From NCBI GenBank assembly GCA_019096065.1, contig JAGUCH010000008.1, positions 6,081,001 through 6,145,000 on the forward strand: a DNA stretch of 64,000 nt, in the 5' to 3' direction. Positions within the stretch are counted from its first letter, which is position 1. The number at the start of each line of letters is the position of its first letter. Shown piece by piece: positions 1-10,809 of the stretch. A program made the position numbers and the translations under genes. Under the pieces are notes generated by a model that was not told where the DNA came from, made no database searches, and saw only the letters and a program-made list of their open reading frames with translations. The DNA is from Paracyclopina nana. Taxonomy: Eukaryota; Arthropoda; Copepoda; Cyclopoida; Cyclopettidae.

Positions 1-237
1 GCTTTCTCCATTGTTAGTGGTTGCCCATCGATTGTCATTGGGACCTGCGCTTCCGGATCTTCCTGTGCCAAGCGAAGAAGTGGATCCGGATAGCAAATCC
101 GGATCCCAAGCTCGTCCAGACATTGTCCTAAGCAAATATGCCGATGGCCTTCGCCTGACAAAATCTGGAGGACTCTTTAGCAAAGGTACCGGAGAAGTTG
201 AACTCGGTTCCTTGCAAGATCTGGAAAGAAGAAGAAG
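1..237 (+). CDS. 3' part of an unknown coding exon (runs off the left edge)
   Basis: The frame is open from the window edge and reaches a strong splice donor, AAG followed by GTGAGG, at 237/238. The translated piece has no domain I recognise: a Pro-rich start, then an acidic, Ser/Gly/Lys-rich part ending in LERRRR. If the donor is used, the nearest acceptors (271 or 281) would join a short exon that ends in a stop near 408, but introns of 34-44 nt are shorter than others in this window, so the continuation is uncertain. Real coding status rests only on the open frame and the donor. Confidence 0.35.
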
Positions 238-1624
238 GTGAGGTATTACAATATTTGGCCATTATTTTCAGCTTCTTCCAGTTGCCAAACAAATATTGGA
301 GAACGTTTAGGCTATATTTACCGAGTACATATGAACATGCACTGCAGGAATTGCTACCTCAAAATTGCTATTCTTGCCAGAATTTTTGCAGACATTTTTT
401 CTTTGATTAATGTCAGCATTTAGTTTATCAAATCAGACAGGCATACAATTCACATGCAGGGATGGGACAAGATACTTTTTCTCAACAGCTCTTAAAAATA
501 CATCTAGCATTTGATACATGAAATACAAATAACAATTTTATAAAAAGTCCCATAGGCCAAAATATGACCATGTAAGTAAGCAGAGGTTTTCTATTGTTAG
601 CTTAAAACTTGACCTGATCCGGATTTCTTCATATTTAAGATAAGTTTCATTATTTCATTACTTTAGAGCTAAAGTACAATCCCCTGACCACAAATCGGAA
701 AAATCTGGAATTTCACAACAGCTAATGCATCAAAAGAGAAATTAAAATTAACATGCAGCATTACTTAACATTTTTAAAGACTACCCAATGTTACTAATTC
801 TAAGCAACGAGATCACAATTCATAGACATTTCAAGAAGATTCAGCAAGATTTGTGGTTCATCAACTAAATTTCACTAAACTAGGCACAAACCATTGCGCC
901 TAGCTTTCCATCAATAAAGCTGAATTATCCATGTCAGCAAAAGGAATCAATATTTCAGAAACTAGAACCATGCATTTTGACAGACAAAAAAGGGGGCTGT
1001 ATATTTTGGAATAACCTAGCTTACCGCCGACCAGATTTGCTCGCCAAAGTGAGCGCAATTGGCATATTTGGTCCTACAGAAGAATTTTGATTAAAACCTT
1101 GACTTACGTACGTAATATGTGGTGCAGGAATTCAGGTCATCACACCCTTTATTTTGGTCAGTTCACTTCATGATTATTATTATTGCTATTGCACTAGCCA
1201 CCACTGGCTACTGCTACAACTGTGGTGCACAGGTAACTAACTGTTGAGCGTGTGTTATGATGCAAGTGGCGCCACCTAGTGGCCAAATTAAGCATTTTGT
1301 TGTTTGCTTACATTTCAAAAATTTGTGCAAATTTTATTGAGAGCTGAATTCATTGAAATAATTAATTATGCTTACATAACCTTACTTTCTTGCAGCTTCC
1401 TGCTGAACTATAGCAATTAATTTTATATGATGGAAAGCAATTTTCGCATGTATAATTCAGTTTACCAATTCGTCTCAGTTCATATTACTACACATATATA
1501 AAAGCTCTGACGTTTAACTTTATCAAGTGACACATTATATAAAGTATTTTATAAGGTGTGTTGCTCCTCTGTTACAATGATATTGTCTAAGAAGTAAATA
1601 CCATTGCAGAAAAAGGAGAAAAAA

Positions 1625-1697
1625 TGCCTTGCATGGGGATCGAACCCTGTACCCCAGGATTAGCAATCCGGCGCTCTACTGACTGAGCTACCATTAC
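1625..1697 (-). tRNA. tRNA-like sequence, loop reads GCU (Ser), probably a pseudogene or SINE head
   Basis: On the minus strand there is a good A box (TAGCTCAGTCAGTAGAGC), a seven-base anticodon loop TTGCTAA with four of five stem pairs, and a B box (GGTTCGATCCC), followed directly by a T6 run that could end Pol III transcription. Against a working tRNA: the acceptor stem does not pair, the T stem has two mismatches, and a Ser tRNA should have a long variable arm, which is absent. Confidence 0.4.
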
Positions 1698-2003
1698 AGA
1701 TAGAAAAATTGCTGTTAGAATTCCTTTTTATTCTTCTTCTTAGCTGAGCTAAGCTTAGTAGAAGAGTAGAGTCTCTATCAGAGATACCAGACAGAACTTT
1801 ATCTAACAGATCTTTAAGCTCCAAAAAGTGCCAAATTCAAAATGCACAATTTTTATTGATTGATTAACGCTTTCAACTACTCTTGCCCTACTGAGGGCCT
1901 CTCAACCCAAGCCTTCAAGTAATGGATCAGATGCTAAGTCAAGATTGCATGGTCTGGTAACTTCATTAACATTTGAAAATTACTTTCCATCATATAAAAT
2001 CGT

Positions 2004-2188
2004 ATATATATGTAAACTAATTATAAAACAGGCTTACAAAATATCTGAGCTCATTTTGCAAAGTAAAAATCTCGTGGCATCACTTGGCTCTCGCAAGCTC
2101 GAGGCCGCAAAAATGCCACTCGATTTTTACTTTACAAAATTTGCTCAGCTACTTTATTAGCTTGTTTTATAAATTGTTTACATATATA
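2004..2188. repeat. 185-bp fold-back palindrome (MITE-like hairpin)
   Basis: Two arms of about 80 bp (2004-2082 and 2108-2188) are near-perfect inverted copies around a spacer of about 25 bp. The arms begin with TATATATG and end with CTCGTGGCAT against ATGCCACTCG. No protein is encoded. This form fits a non-autonomous fold-back DNA element or a hairpin MITE. AT-rich ends blur the exact boundaries. Confidence 0.7.
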
Positions 2189-3583
2189 AATAGATATTAA
2201 GCTTGAATTACCTTTAAAGTGCAGTGTCAAAATACTTTGTGGTGGAGCTAAAAAGTTGCTGACTCAGGCTATAAACTTTTTCTGGTCTACTTTTATTAGC
2301 TAGCAAAGCTGAGTTACTCTTTTGAAAGGCAATGGATCAAACTTACATCAAGGTCAGCTGCTCTAATTAAAATTTTGTCAATATGAAGCTAGTTACCTAA
2401 GCTAAACCTAGTGAAACCTTTGAGGAAAAAGTGCTTAATGAAAGCAATGAAAATAGCCTTCATCAAATCTTGTAAGGTTAATGGGTGTGTTACCTGCAGC
2501 TTGGTTTCACTTAACAATCACTGATCCCATTAGAGAACAACTTCACCAGGGTGATTTACCAATTTTTCTATTTGCTCTGGCTGCTGAAATTGTGCTGCTC
2601 TCCTTTTGCCAGGTATGAAAAAGGGACCAGGGGAATAATATAAGGCTTTCTAGTGGATTGCAGGTATGCTTTTTTAAGCTGTCACACTTGACTCTCAACT
2701 ATTTGATAGCTCAGCTGCTGTTGTTAAAGCCGGCTGAGAAGTGACTGAAACAACTCAGGTGTATATGCTTATGCTCCTCTTTAATAGACTGCTCTATCCT
2801 TACATGTTGTCAAACTCTCCTCTAAATTAGAGAGCTCTTTGTCATGGAGCATCAAGAGGAGTTTGCTCTTCTGGCAATAAAAATGGCTCAGATTTCCATG
2901 GCCACACACTATACTCACTTCAGATCCAGCTCTGCAAAAGTACATTTTTGCTCTTTTCTTTGGATATTGGTTAAAGCTCTTAATGCAATTTTTAAAAGGT
3001 ATTGAAAATTTCAGTTCAAGAATTGAAACCTTGGCGAGTATTGCATTTGCAATGATTTGAACCCTTGCTGCTTTTTAATGGTTTATGGATTCATTTTTAT
3101 ATGCATATTAAATATCTTTTAGGAATTTTAATGATTGAATTAAGCTAATATTGACGATAATGGAAGATGCTTGTTATGATTTGATGATTTTAATTTGGCA
3201 TTAGGATGGCTTGAATTATAAAAAATTACAGCAAAAATTTTTCATACAGTTGTGTTTTATCAACGTGCTTTAGTGGCTCTTCCTCAAAAGGATCTGATTT
3301 CTGAGAAACTGACACTCGATGCAACTTGGAGGCTTTACTGAGAATTGTTACAAGGTTTTATAATCACCATGACATTTAGAGCAACCTTGTGAAAGCCCTC
3401 TATTTTATCCATTTTCCTTATGAGCCTACATATGAAAGTGAGGGGACTAATTGACCCAATATTCTTCGAATGAAACTTTGTACACAAGTTGAAAAAATAG
3501 TGCTTAAAAGCTGCATTTTTCAAAACCTTATGAATCTCAATTAACAATTGAAAGGAAAAGAAAGCTTTTTCATGCTGCTGGAT

Positions 3584-3589
3584 TTTATT
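3584..3589 (-). terminator. poly(A) signal for the LNR metallopeptidase gene
   Basis: AATAAA on the minus strand about 75 bp past the stop codon of the LNR metallopeptidase, in the expected place for 3' end formation. Confidence 0.55.
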
Positions 3590-3662
3590 TCATAAATGAC
3601 AAAACATTCCGACACCAAAATTTTCAATGATCATATTAATTGCCAACAATTAATAATTTCCA

Positions 3663-6083
3663 TTAAAAGTTATGCTTCAATTGTGGGTAAAAGGGATCAT
3701 TGCAAGAGCAATCCTGAAATCAAACATAATGAGCATCATTTCAATGAAAGAATATGTCATTGAACCTAGCTTACCTTGCAGAAAGCAGTCCAGTTGGTAG
3801 TTTTCTTTTCGCAGCAATCTCCACCGTCATAGCTGCATGCTTCATTGTTCATGACATCATCACAGTACTTGTCTCCCCACCAACTCTTGATATATCCAGG
3901 ACAAGATTGGTTGCACTTGCATTCCTTTCCAAGTAAAAATGTTAACATGCAAGTGGTTATAAAACTGAAATATTGAAGTTACATTGCAGTAAGATTTCCA
4001 GTTCTTCTTCTTGCTGAAACAGCAATCTCCTCCATCAAATCCACATTGAGCGTTGTTCATGAAGTCATCGCAGTAGCCATCACCCCACCATCCAGCAACA
4101 AGGCCAACACAAGTGTCTGGAGCCTTGGTGGTTGTGGTCGTGGTAGTCACTGCCTTGCATTGGCAATCCTGAGGTAAATTGGGAAGCAATGTTAAAGAAT
4201 CACTGCAATGAAATGTTTCAATGCTTCAAATTACATTGCAGAAGGCTTTCCAATTGGTGTTGTTATGAGGAGGGCAACAGTCACCTCCATCAAAGCCACA
4301 CTCAGGGGTGTTTTGGAAGTCATCGCAATAACTATCACCCCACCAGCTCTCAACCTTATTCAAGCAGTTGCTGCTGTTGCCAGTTGTGGTGGTCGTTGCA
4401 AGAGTTGTATTTGCAGCAAATGAAGTAGTGGTTGTGGTAGTAGTGGTAGTGGTAGTGGTTGTGGTAGTAGTGGTAGTGGTTGTGGTAGTAGTAGTGGTTG
4501 TGGTAGTAGTGGTAGTGGTGGTTGTTGTAGTTGTAGTAGGAGTTGTAGTAGCTCCATTTCCGCAAACGGTGGGATCATCTGAAGTTGAAATTTTGCTTAA
4601 AATTGTCCATTTCCCATTTTGGTTATTTTTCACAACAGAATTGATCAAAGTGGTGATGAACGAATATTTTAAATAGACATACTTGTTGCACACCATTGGA
4701 TGGATGGATAAGAAGCTGCATAAGTCAAAACTTGGTTGTAATGCTCCAACAAGTCACTCTTGCTGCAAGTTGACCATTGGTCAGGGTGAGAACCATAGCT
4801 CATGAATCCAGTGCCATCACATCCCGTTCCAGCATGCTTATCAGCGAAATCATGAGACATGCCCAAGTTGTGGCCAATCTCATGCACCACAACCTTCAAA
4901 GAAATGAATTCGCCTGCTTTTCGAAAAAAGTTTTAATTTGTAGGATCATACTCGTGCAGTCTCAATGACAGTGTTCCTCATCTCGTTGATGTTGCTGGAA
5001 TAAGGCTTCCAGATGCAGACAGTTCCAACCCAACCGAGTCCAACTGTGCCATAGTATTCGGTATCTTTGCACAAGTAGACAAAGACATCCGCGTTTGAAG
5101 GGCTGGCGCCAGTTATTGCATTGATTGGACCATTGGAATTGAGTGAAGCATCATCGGCCTTCCATGTGTTTCCACTGTGATAAGTGACATCGCCAACTTT
5201 CTGCAATGCTCGGGTCAGTCTCAAGATATGCCCAATTTAAGCCAATCTCACCTGGAGTTCAAATTGAGTTCCAAGAGAAGTGAGGCAGTAGAAGGCTTGC
5301 ATGTGAACCATCATGGCATCAACATAAGTGTTGATTGCAGCTGCATCCCCGTTGAATTGAGTGTTGAAGGAATCCTCATAGCCAAACTGAAGTCATCGAA
5401 ATAAAGCCAAAGCCTCCATTTTTCTAGCTCAATGGCTCAAATTATCTAGGTTACCTTGACTTCAAGCACTCCAGCTGGAACACTGGTGGCAACCCTGGAA
5501 AAATCAGCTTTGGAGGATCCGCTCAGCTTCAATTCGCTTGGAACTTCCAGGTAATCTCCATTGAGCTTGACAGCATCAGTTTTCACCAAGCCACTCTGAA
5601 AATTCAATACTTCTAACTATCAAGATGCTGCAAGTTTTGATAGTTACCTTCAATTCATCTTCGACAATGAGGACTTCTCCGGATGGCTTCAAAATGTATC
5701 CGTTGGACTCAGAGTTGTGCATGCTATTGATGGTGAGGTACATGTCCTCAGTGCCAAAGCATCCGGAGACTCCCACACAAGCAGTGGGCTCATTTTTGAG
5801 GTGTCCAAAGAGGTTGCAAGTGAGGCCTCGAGCCTTTTGCCCTCGGCTGTTGGGTAGTAGTAGTCAAGTACCAAGGAATCCATATGTCCATCAGGGAAGA
5901 CAATGTCGATTTCAGGGATGGATGACCTGCTAGAGGATCTAGCTGTGATCTGAACTTGGCCTGAAAAATGTGAAAGCAGAATAATTTTAGATGGTGAATT
6001 ATGAGTTTCTTGTGTTGTCTCTTACCTTGCTGGTTGGGCATGGCAGCTGCCAAGGAAACGCAAAGTAATGTCAAAGCAATCAT
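3663..6083 (-). CDS. secreted zinc metallopeptidase (M12B/reprolysin-like) with three LNR modules
   Basis: Ten exons (minus strand): 6083-6026, 5960-5648, 5595-5455, 5386-5252, 5200-4952, 4893-4683, 4578-4235, 4168-3983, 3924-3775, 3713-3663; about 612 aa. It starts with a signal peptide (MIALTLLCVSLAAA). A pro-domain has an ADAM-family Cys block (CNLFGHLKNEP, then VGVSGCFGTED). The catalytic helix HEIGHNLGMSHD binds zinc through three His with the catalytic Glu, and is followed by a FMSYG Met-turn. A Thr-rich linker of about 40 residues then leads to three LNR modules, one per exon, each with WWGD.YCDD and C..DGGDCC. LNRs bind calcium in Notch. The three introns around the LNR exons are all phase 0, which suits duplication or shuffling of modules. 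Exon 2 changes frame once, after the DYYYP codons (about 5850): one extra C would restore DYYYPNSRG. Everything else joins cleanly, so I suspect a base-calling slip. Confidence 0.85.
4425..4555 (-). repeat. trinucleotide-like repeat encoding the poly-Thr linker
   Basis: A run of ACC/ACT/ACA Thr codons (plus strand: GTGGTAGTAGTGG type) inside exon 7 of the metallopeptidase. It encodes a stalk likely to be O-glycosylated between the catalytic and LNR parts. Slippage-prone, so its length probably varies between individuals. Confidence 0.7.
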
Positions 6084-6136
6084 CTTGATGATGAAGTAGA
6101 GCCTCAACAACTGATGTTACTCTCTTGATAACAAGT

Positions 6137-6145
6137 CTTTAAATA
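6137..6145 (-). promoter_or_regulatory. candidate TATA element of the LNR metallopeptidase
   Basis: Minus strand TATTTAAAG lies about 30 bp upstream of an arthropod-type initiator (ATCAGTT near 6114), which precedes the signal-peptide ATG by about 30 bp. The spacing supports the chosen start. Confidence 0.4.
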
Positions 6146-8298
6146 CTCTTTTGACGCTCTTCAAGTGTTTCCCATTTTAACTAGTAGTTCATGATAAAGG
6201 CCCTTCATTGTTAACTTTAATTGATGTAGTTTTTGACAAGAAAATTGCTCCAAGAGGATCAGATGTTCATCCACTTTGTGAATACTTAAGTGGCTTTCAC
6301 AATTTCTAAGTAACAATGAATATTCAAAGTGACAAGTGTCTTTGCCAGGCACATCCTTATTAGCTCTTAAAAAATAGGGCATCAAACTTTGTAAAAGCAC
6401 GGACAAACATAATTACATTTTCCAGAAACTTTTCCTCATGGCAATTCTGCCAAGAAATGCCGCAATTCAGCAAAGCAGAAAATGCCAATATCTGAAAATG
6501 CATGTTCCATACTTTCCATTATCACGTCTTCCAATGATCCCCGCTTCTCTAGATTCCTTCTTCAAAGAAAACCCTCTTCTAATAATTCCTACAACTATGG
6601 GCCCCTGCTCACACAGAATCCTTCGTCAACCAGGATCCCTGCTCAACAAGGATCCCTACTCACCAAGGATCCCTGCTCAACCAGGATCCCTACTCAACCA
6701 GAATCCCTGCTTAACCTGGATCTCTGCTCAACCAGTATCCCTACTCAACCAGGATCCTTGCTTAACCAGGAGCTCTGCTCAACCAGGATCCCTGTTTAAC
6801 CCAGGATCCCTGCTCACCCAGGATTCCTATTGTAATAGGTATTCCTTCGTGGAAAAGAATATCTGGGCATAAGGTTCCCTGTTTCTAAGAATTCCTACTA
6901 CTATGAGCCCCAGTTCACCCAGAATCCTTCGTCAACCAGAATCCCTGCTCAACCCAGGTGCCTTGCTCAACCAGGATCCCTATTGTAATAGATGTCCCTT
7001 TGTGGCAAAGGATATCTGGTTATAAGGTTCCTTGTTTCTAAGAGTTCCTGCAACTACGGGCCCCTGCTCACCAAGAATCCTTGCTCAACCAGGATCCCTA
7101 CTCAACCAGGATCCCTGCTCAACCAGGATCCCTGCTTGCCTAAAGTCCTTGTTCATGCAGGATCCCTGCTCACCCAGGATCCCAACAGAGAATTTCAGAT
7201 TTCAAATTCAGTCCATGTTCATGTTGTTCGGATGGTTCAGAACGCTCATTCGATAAGCTATTAATGCTATATTAGTGTTTTAAAAATGTGAACACTACTC
7301 ATTAACTTCCGCGTATTGCTTGAGTTTTATCACCTGTAACGTACGTTTGACATACGAAAAGTACGTTTGTAAAAACGAGAATCAGTCTCGCTATTGCAAC
7401 GAGCGCTCAAAATAGACCGCTATTTGACATTTGACCAAGATTTTCACTTACCCTTGAAAATTGTGGATATTTTTTCTTTGCAGACATCACGATTCTCGCT
7501 GTCGTTGGAAACGAGCCTAAAAATTGATGGAAAAAATGACAAAACAGACCAAGAATGTACGTAAAAATTCCGTTCTCCGAGTCCGAGCATCTTGAAAAAC
7601 TGAAACTGAAATGAGCGAAACCGTTCGCGAAATAAACAAACAAAAAGTGCTGAGAAAACAAAATTTGATTTTTTAAAATCTTCTACTTCTAGTCTGAACA
7701 CGCTATTTTCTATCAATGAAAACTAATTTCATAAATACCTTAAACTTATTCGAAAGTACATCACGATTTTCCGCGCCTCATTGAATTTATTAAAGTCCAT
7801 TTTCATACGAACCGAAGTTGCTAAATTCAGGCTTAATCATTCTCTGTATTCTGTTAAGCCATAATGATAGTCAGAAAATTCCAATTTTTATTAACGTCAG
7901 GCAATGGAATTAATTTAAAAAGTTCAACTTCTATAAGCAGAAAAAATGGGAATGGTATAATTTGTGAATGAAAAATGCTTTCACGAAAAATCGACTTAGA
8001 AGCTCGAAAACGGCCATTTCGTAGGGTAAACAAAACTGTTAATTCAAATAGCTTTAAAATCCAATTATTTGACAATTATCACATGAATATAATTACTCAG
8101 AAATCTATTAGCATTGATGAGCTCAAAATTATATCAAATTTTCCTGAATTCTCATTGATTACGTTCTTAAAGGATTCCATTGCAAAAGTTTAGTCAACCC
8201 TAGTATTTGTTATGATCCGATTTCGCCGAATTTAAAGAGAAAGAGAAATCCCATTCCCGTTTCCCTTTAACATACACGGAAGCGAAAAAGTCGTTAAA
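6146..8298. other. intergenic stretch with minisatellite
   Basis: No exons recognised. It contains the 17-bp minisatellite at 6.6-7.2 kb. From 7.3 to 8.2 kb there is unique AT-rich sequence leading to the SUB1 promoter. Confidence 0.55.
6588..7185. repeat. 17-bp minisatellite with higher-order blocks
   Basis: The unit is CTCAACCAGGATCCCTG, diverged but clear. Seventeen bp is not a multiple of three, so three units make a 51-bp (17-codon) period and all frames stay open, which explains the long but meaningless open frames here. Blocks of the array are separated by related spacers (about 6830-6910 and 6980-7060, with 'ATAAGGTTCC.TGTTTCTAA' in common), so a larger unit was itself duplicated. 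Confidence 0.85.
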
Positions 8299-9184
8299 AT
8301 GCCGAAGGTTGAAAAGAAGCGAGCCAAGCGACCCGCAGACAGCTCAGATGACTCAGACTCCGGACCCGAAGATAAGCAACCAGTGAGCAAGAAACCGACC
8401 CCTGCGAAAAAGGCTGCTAGCAATGAAGACGATGAGCCATCTTGGTGCCTTGGTGGCATGAAATTCGCCAAGGTGACCTTAGCAAATTACTTTCAGATTT
8501 GCAGTAGCTTCAAGTGAAACAGATAGTATTCTTGAAGCTCGAGATCGTTAAAATTGGACACCTTGCACTTATGAAATTGGACATTTTAAGAGATTTTTTA
8601 AAAAGTGAAACTTCATAAGCAGACATATTTAAGCGACTACAGTGCCATTCCAGAATGTGCTCTATTTTTGAGTCGGCTTTCGGCAAGATAATTTAGACTC
8701 ACGTCTATATGAGCCACAAGTTTATAAATTCTTAAATTAAATATATTATACTGTTCCTCAAGGACAATTTCATCTTTCTGTATTCCTCAATTATACACAT
8801 CTACTTTTACTTAAGAAGTATTCATGGTTTTTGCTTGTAGTGGTATCTTCAATTTAGACATTTTACATATTTTACTGACATGCTGTCAATTGAGACTTCA
8901 CTTTTAAAAGTACTTACATAAATGGTATGTTTCACTATAAAGCTTTTTGATTAATAATTAGTGAGGTCATGTCATCGACTTGCAAGCACTGTTTCTTACT
9001 ATTGTTATTCTGTGTGTTCTAGGTGAGAGAATTCAAGGGCAAGACATACATAGACATCCGCGAATACTACGTGGACAAGAGCACCATGGAGACCAAGCCT
9101 GGCAAAAAGGGCATTTCATTGAGCTGCGAACAGTATCAGAAGTTGAAGTCAGTCATCTCAGATATCGACTCTAAACTGCCCTAA
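8299..9184 (+). CDS. SUB1: RNA polymerase II transcriptional coactivator p15 (PC4/SUB1)
   Basis: Two exons, 8299-8472 and 9023-9184, separated by a 550-nt intron; 111 aa. The N-terminal third is a Ser/acidic and Lys-rich tail ([13 protein letters not shown]), as in PC4, where phosphorylation controls DNA binding. The C-terminal domain begins with [10 protein letters not shown] and continues [16 protein letters not shown] and [10 protein letters not shown], an almost textbook PC4 fold that binds single-stranded DNA and bridges activators to the general machinery in the nucleus. The splice falls inside the domain at the conserved VREFKGK. The start is the first ATG in frame and gives the normal family length. 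AATAAA lies at 9209-9214. Confidence 0.93.
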
Positions 9185-9368
9185 TCATGTAGTGTGAAAA
9201 TCATCCGAAATAAATTGCCAAGTCAATGATTCAAATGAGAATCGGGATCATAGGTAAATATGACCAATTTATCAACCTTCGCTCAAAGAAGTATGAAATG
9301 ACTGATGAAAAATTGTCCTAAGATTTTTATTTACTGAAGTTCAGAAGATATTTTTAATACGTCGTGAC

Positions 9369-10011
9369 TTAAGCCAATTCAAGGAGAACCTCCAAGCAGA
9401 CATTTTCATTTCCCTCGGGGCTGATGCCTAATACCTTGGCCTTGATCTTCCCCTTCAAGAAAGGAGCAAGAGCATCCGGAATAGAGTCAGGGATGGTGAT
9501 GACAAGTGGCTCTGGGTTGCCAGCATAAACACCAGGGTTCAAGGGCAGAGCACATGGCTGACCAGCTGGCATCAGGTCGGCGCATTTTCCAGTTTGCTCC
9601 AAATCAGCCAGGAGTCGTTCAGCTGGGTATTCGCATGATCCAATGGACAAGTCACCAATCTGAGATCAAAACAAGCTGCATAATTATTCCTAGCTCAAGT
9701 TTTAGTGAACTTACGGGAATGCAAGGGATTGGGACATCGCCAAGGATAGTCACGAGCTTGAGGTCAAGCTTGATCTTTGATCCAGGATCGACTGTTTGGA
9801 GAAGTTCGAGTTGACCTTCAAGGGTGATTTCTTCTCCTGCAGCAACAACAGCTGGCCAAGGTGAAATGTTCAACTGGATGCCAGTGAGCCATGCGTCGGT
9901 ACTGTCTGAGCAGAAGCCGACCTCGGGAGTGTTCTTAAGCGACTTGCTCTTTATGGAGAGAGCCTGCGAGGTGGCCACCAACAAGCAGATGATTGAAAGC
10001 CTTGCAATCAT
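9369..10011 (-). CDS. secreted ML-domain (MD-2/NPC2-like) lipid-binding protein
   Basis: Two exons, 10011-9715 and 9659-9369, with a 55-nt intron; 195 aa. A signal peptide (MIARLSIICLLVATSQA) is followed by an ML fold: Cys in VGFCSDS, PIPCIP, SIGSCEYP, GKCADL, GQPCALP and ENVCLEV match the paired-Cys layout of NPC2/MD-2 proteins, which carry sterols or other lipids in a beta-sandwich pocket. Arthropods have many paralogues with roles in sterol transport, immunity and chemosensation; I cannot assign this one. It is somewhat longer than vertebrate NPC2 (about 150 aa). The start is the first ATG after the TATA box. Confidence 0.82.
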
Positions 10012-10068
10012 TGTGCACAACTGCCCTTCTTCTCTCAAAGAATGAAATGGCTTGGATTTCAGCTAGGC

Positions 10069-10076
10069 CTTTTATA
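10069..10076 (-). promoter_or_regulatory. TATA box of the ML-domain gene
   Basis: TATAAAAG on the minus strand, 58 bp upstream of the start codon. This leaves room for an initiation site about 30 bp downstream and a short leader. Confidence 0.6.
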
Positions 10077-10809
10077 TCAGCCTTGATGTCGACTGTAGGC
10101 TTGGCCTTATCACAATTATCAAGTGTGCAGTTATATTGATTAGAAAAGCTTCGCATTATCATACAGGAGAAATGTCATGTGTTTTTCGCTACAGGACACG
10201 TGGAGAAGATGTTAAGTAATCTTTTTTAGTAATGGCGCTGGACTATAGGCATTTGCGCAGCATTTAGCACCTAGACAAACAATTTTTGATATTTGAACTA
10301 ATTGACGTCAAATGCATCCTCCCTGGAAAAAGGCAGTTATTGATAATATAAGCTTGCGACAATCATTTAAGATTAATAGGGTATGAAATATGAAGTCTCA
10401 TTTCATCAATGCTACTGCACATTAAAGCCTTGAGTTATGTCCTCATCAAAGTCATTATGAAAACTTGTTAACTCTACACAGGGCAATTAAACAAAAAGCT
10501 TTCTCCATAAGCATCCATATGTGGAGTTGTATATTCTGACATTGCCAATTTCACCTTGGTCAGCTCTAGTTGTTGTATAATACAAAATCACCATTGATGT
10601 TCAAGTTTTACATTTCCTAAGAGACAATCATGGATCAATGATCAAGCTTGATCTCGAGCTTGCATTTGTCCTTGGCGATGCCAGAATCTCAATGCCGACG
10701 CAATGCGTACAAATATTTGATATAGATATCTTTACATGATTGTTACGCAACTTAAAGATAAATGACTTTGAACTTGGATCATGTGACAGCTAAAACGAAT
10801 GTACTACCT

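Larger units (their letters stand above)
424..3582. other. gene-poor intergenic stretch
   Basis: I see no convincing exon on either strand. Open frames here are short, AT-rich and lack domain signals. It contains a tRNA-like sequence near 1.65 kb and a fold-back palindrome at 2.0-2.2 kb, listed separately. The rest is AT-rich DNA. Confidence 0.6.

Noticed and set aside
4368-4676. Plus-strand open frame rich in poly-Val
   Set aside because: It is the antisense of the poly-Thr linker in the LNR metallopeptidase.
6438-7264. Leu/Pro/Gln-rich repeat proteins on the plus strand
   Set aside because: Products of the 17-bp minisatellite; no exon signals and no stable frame.
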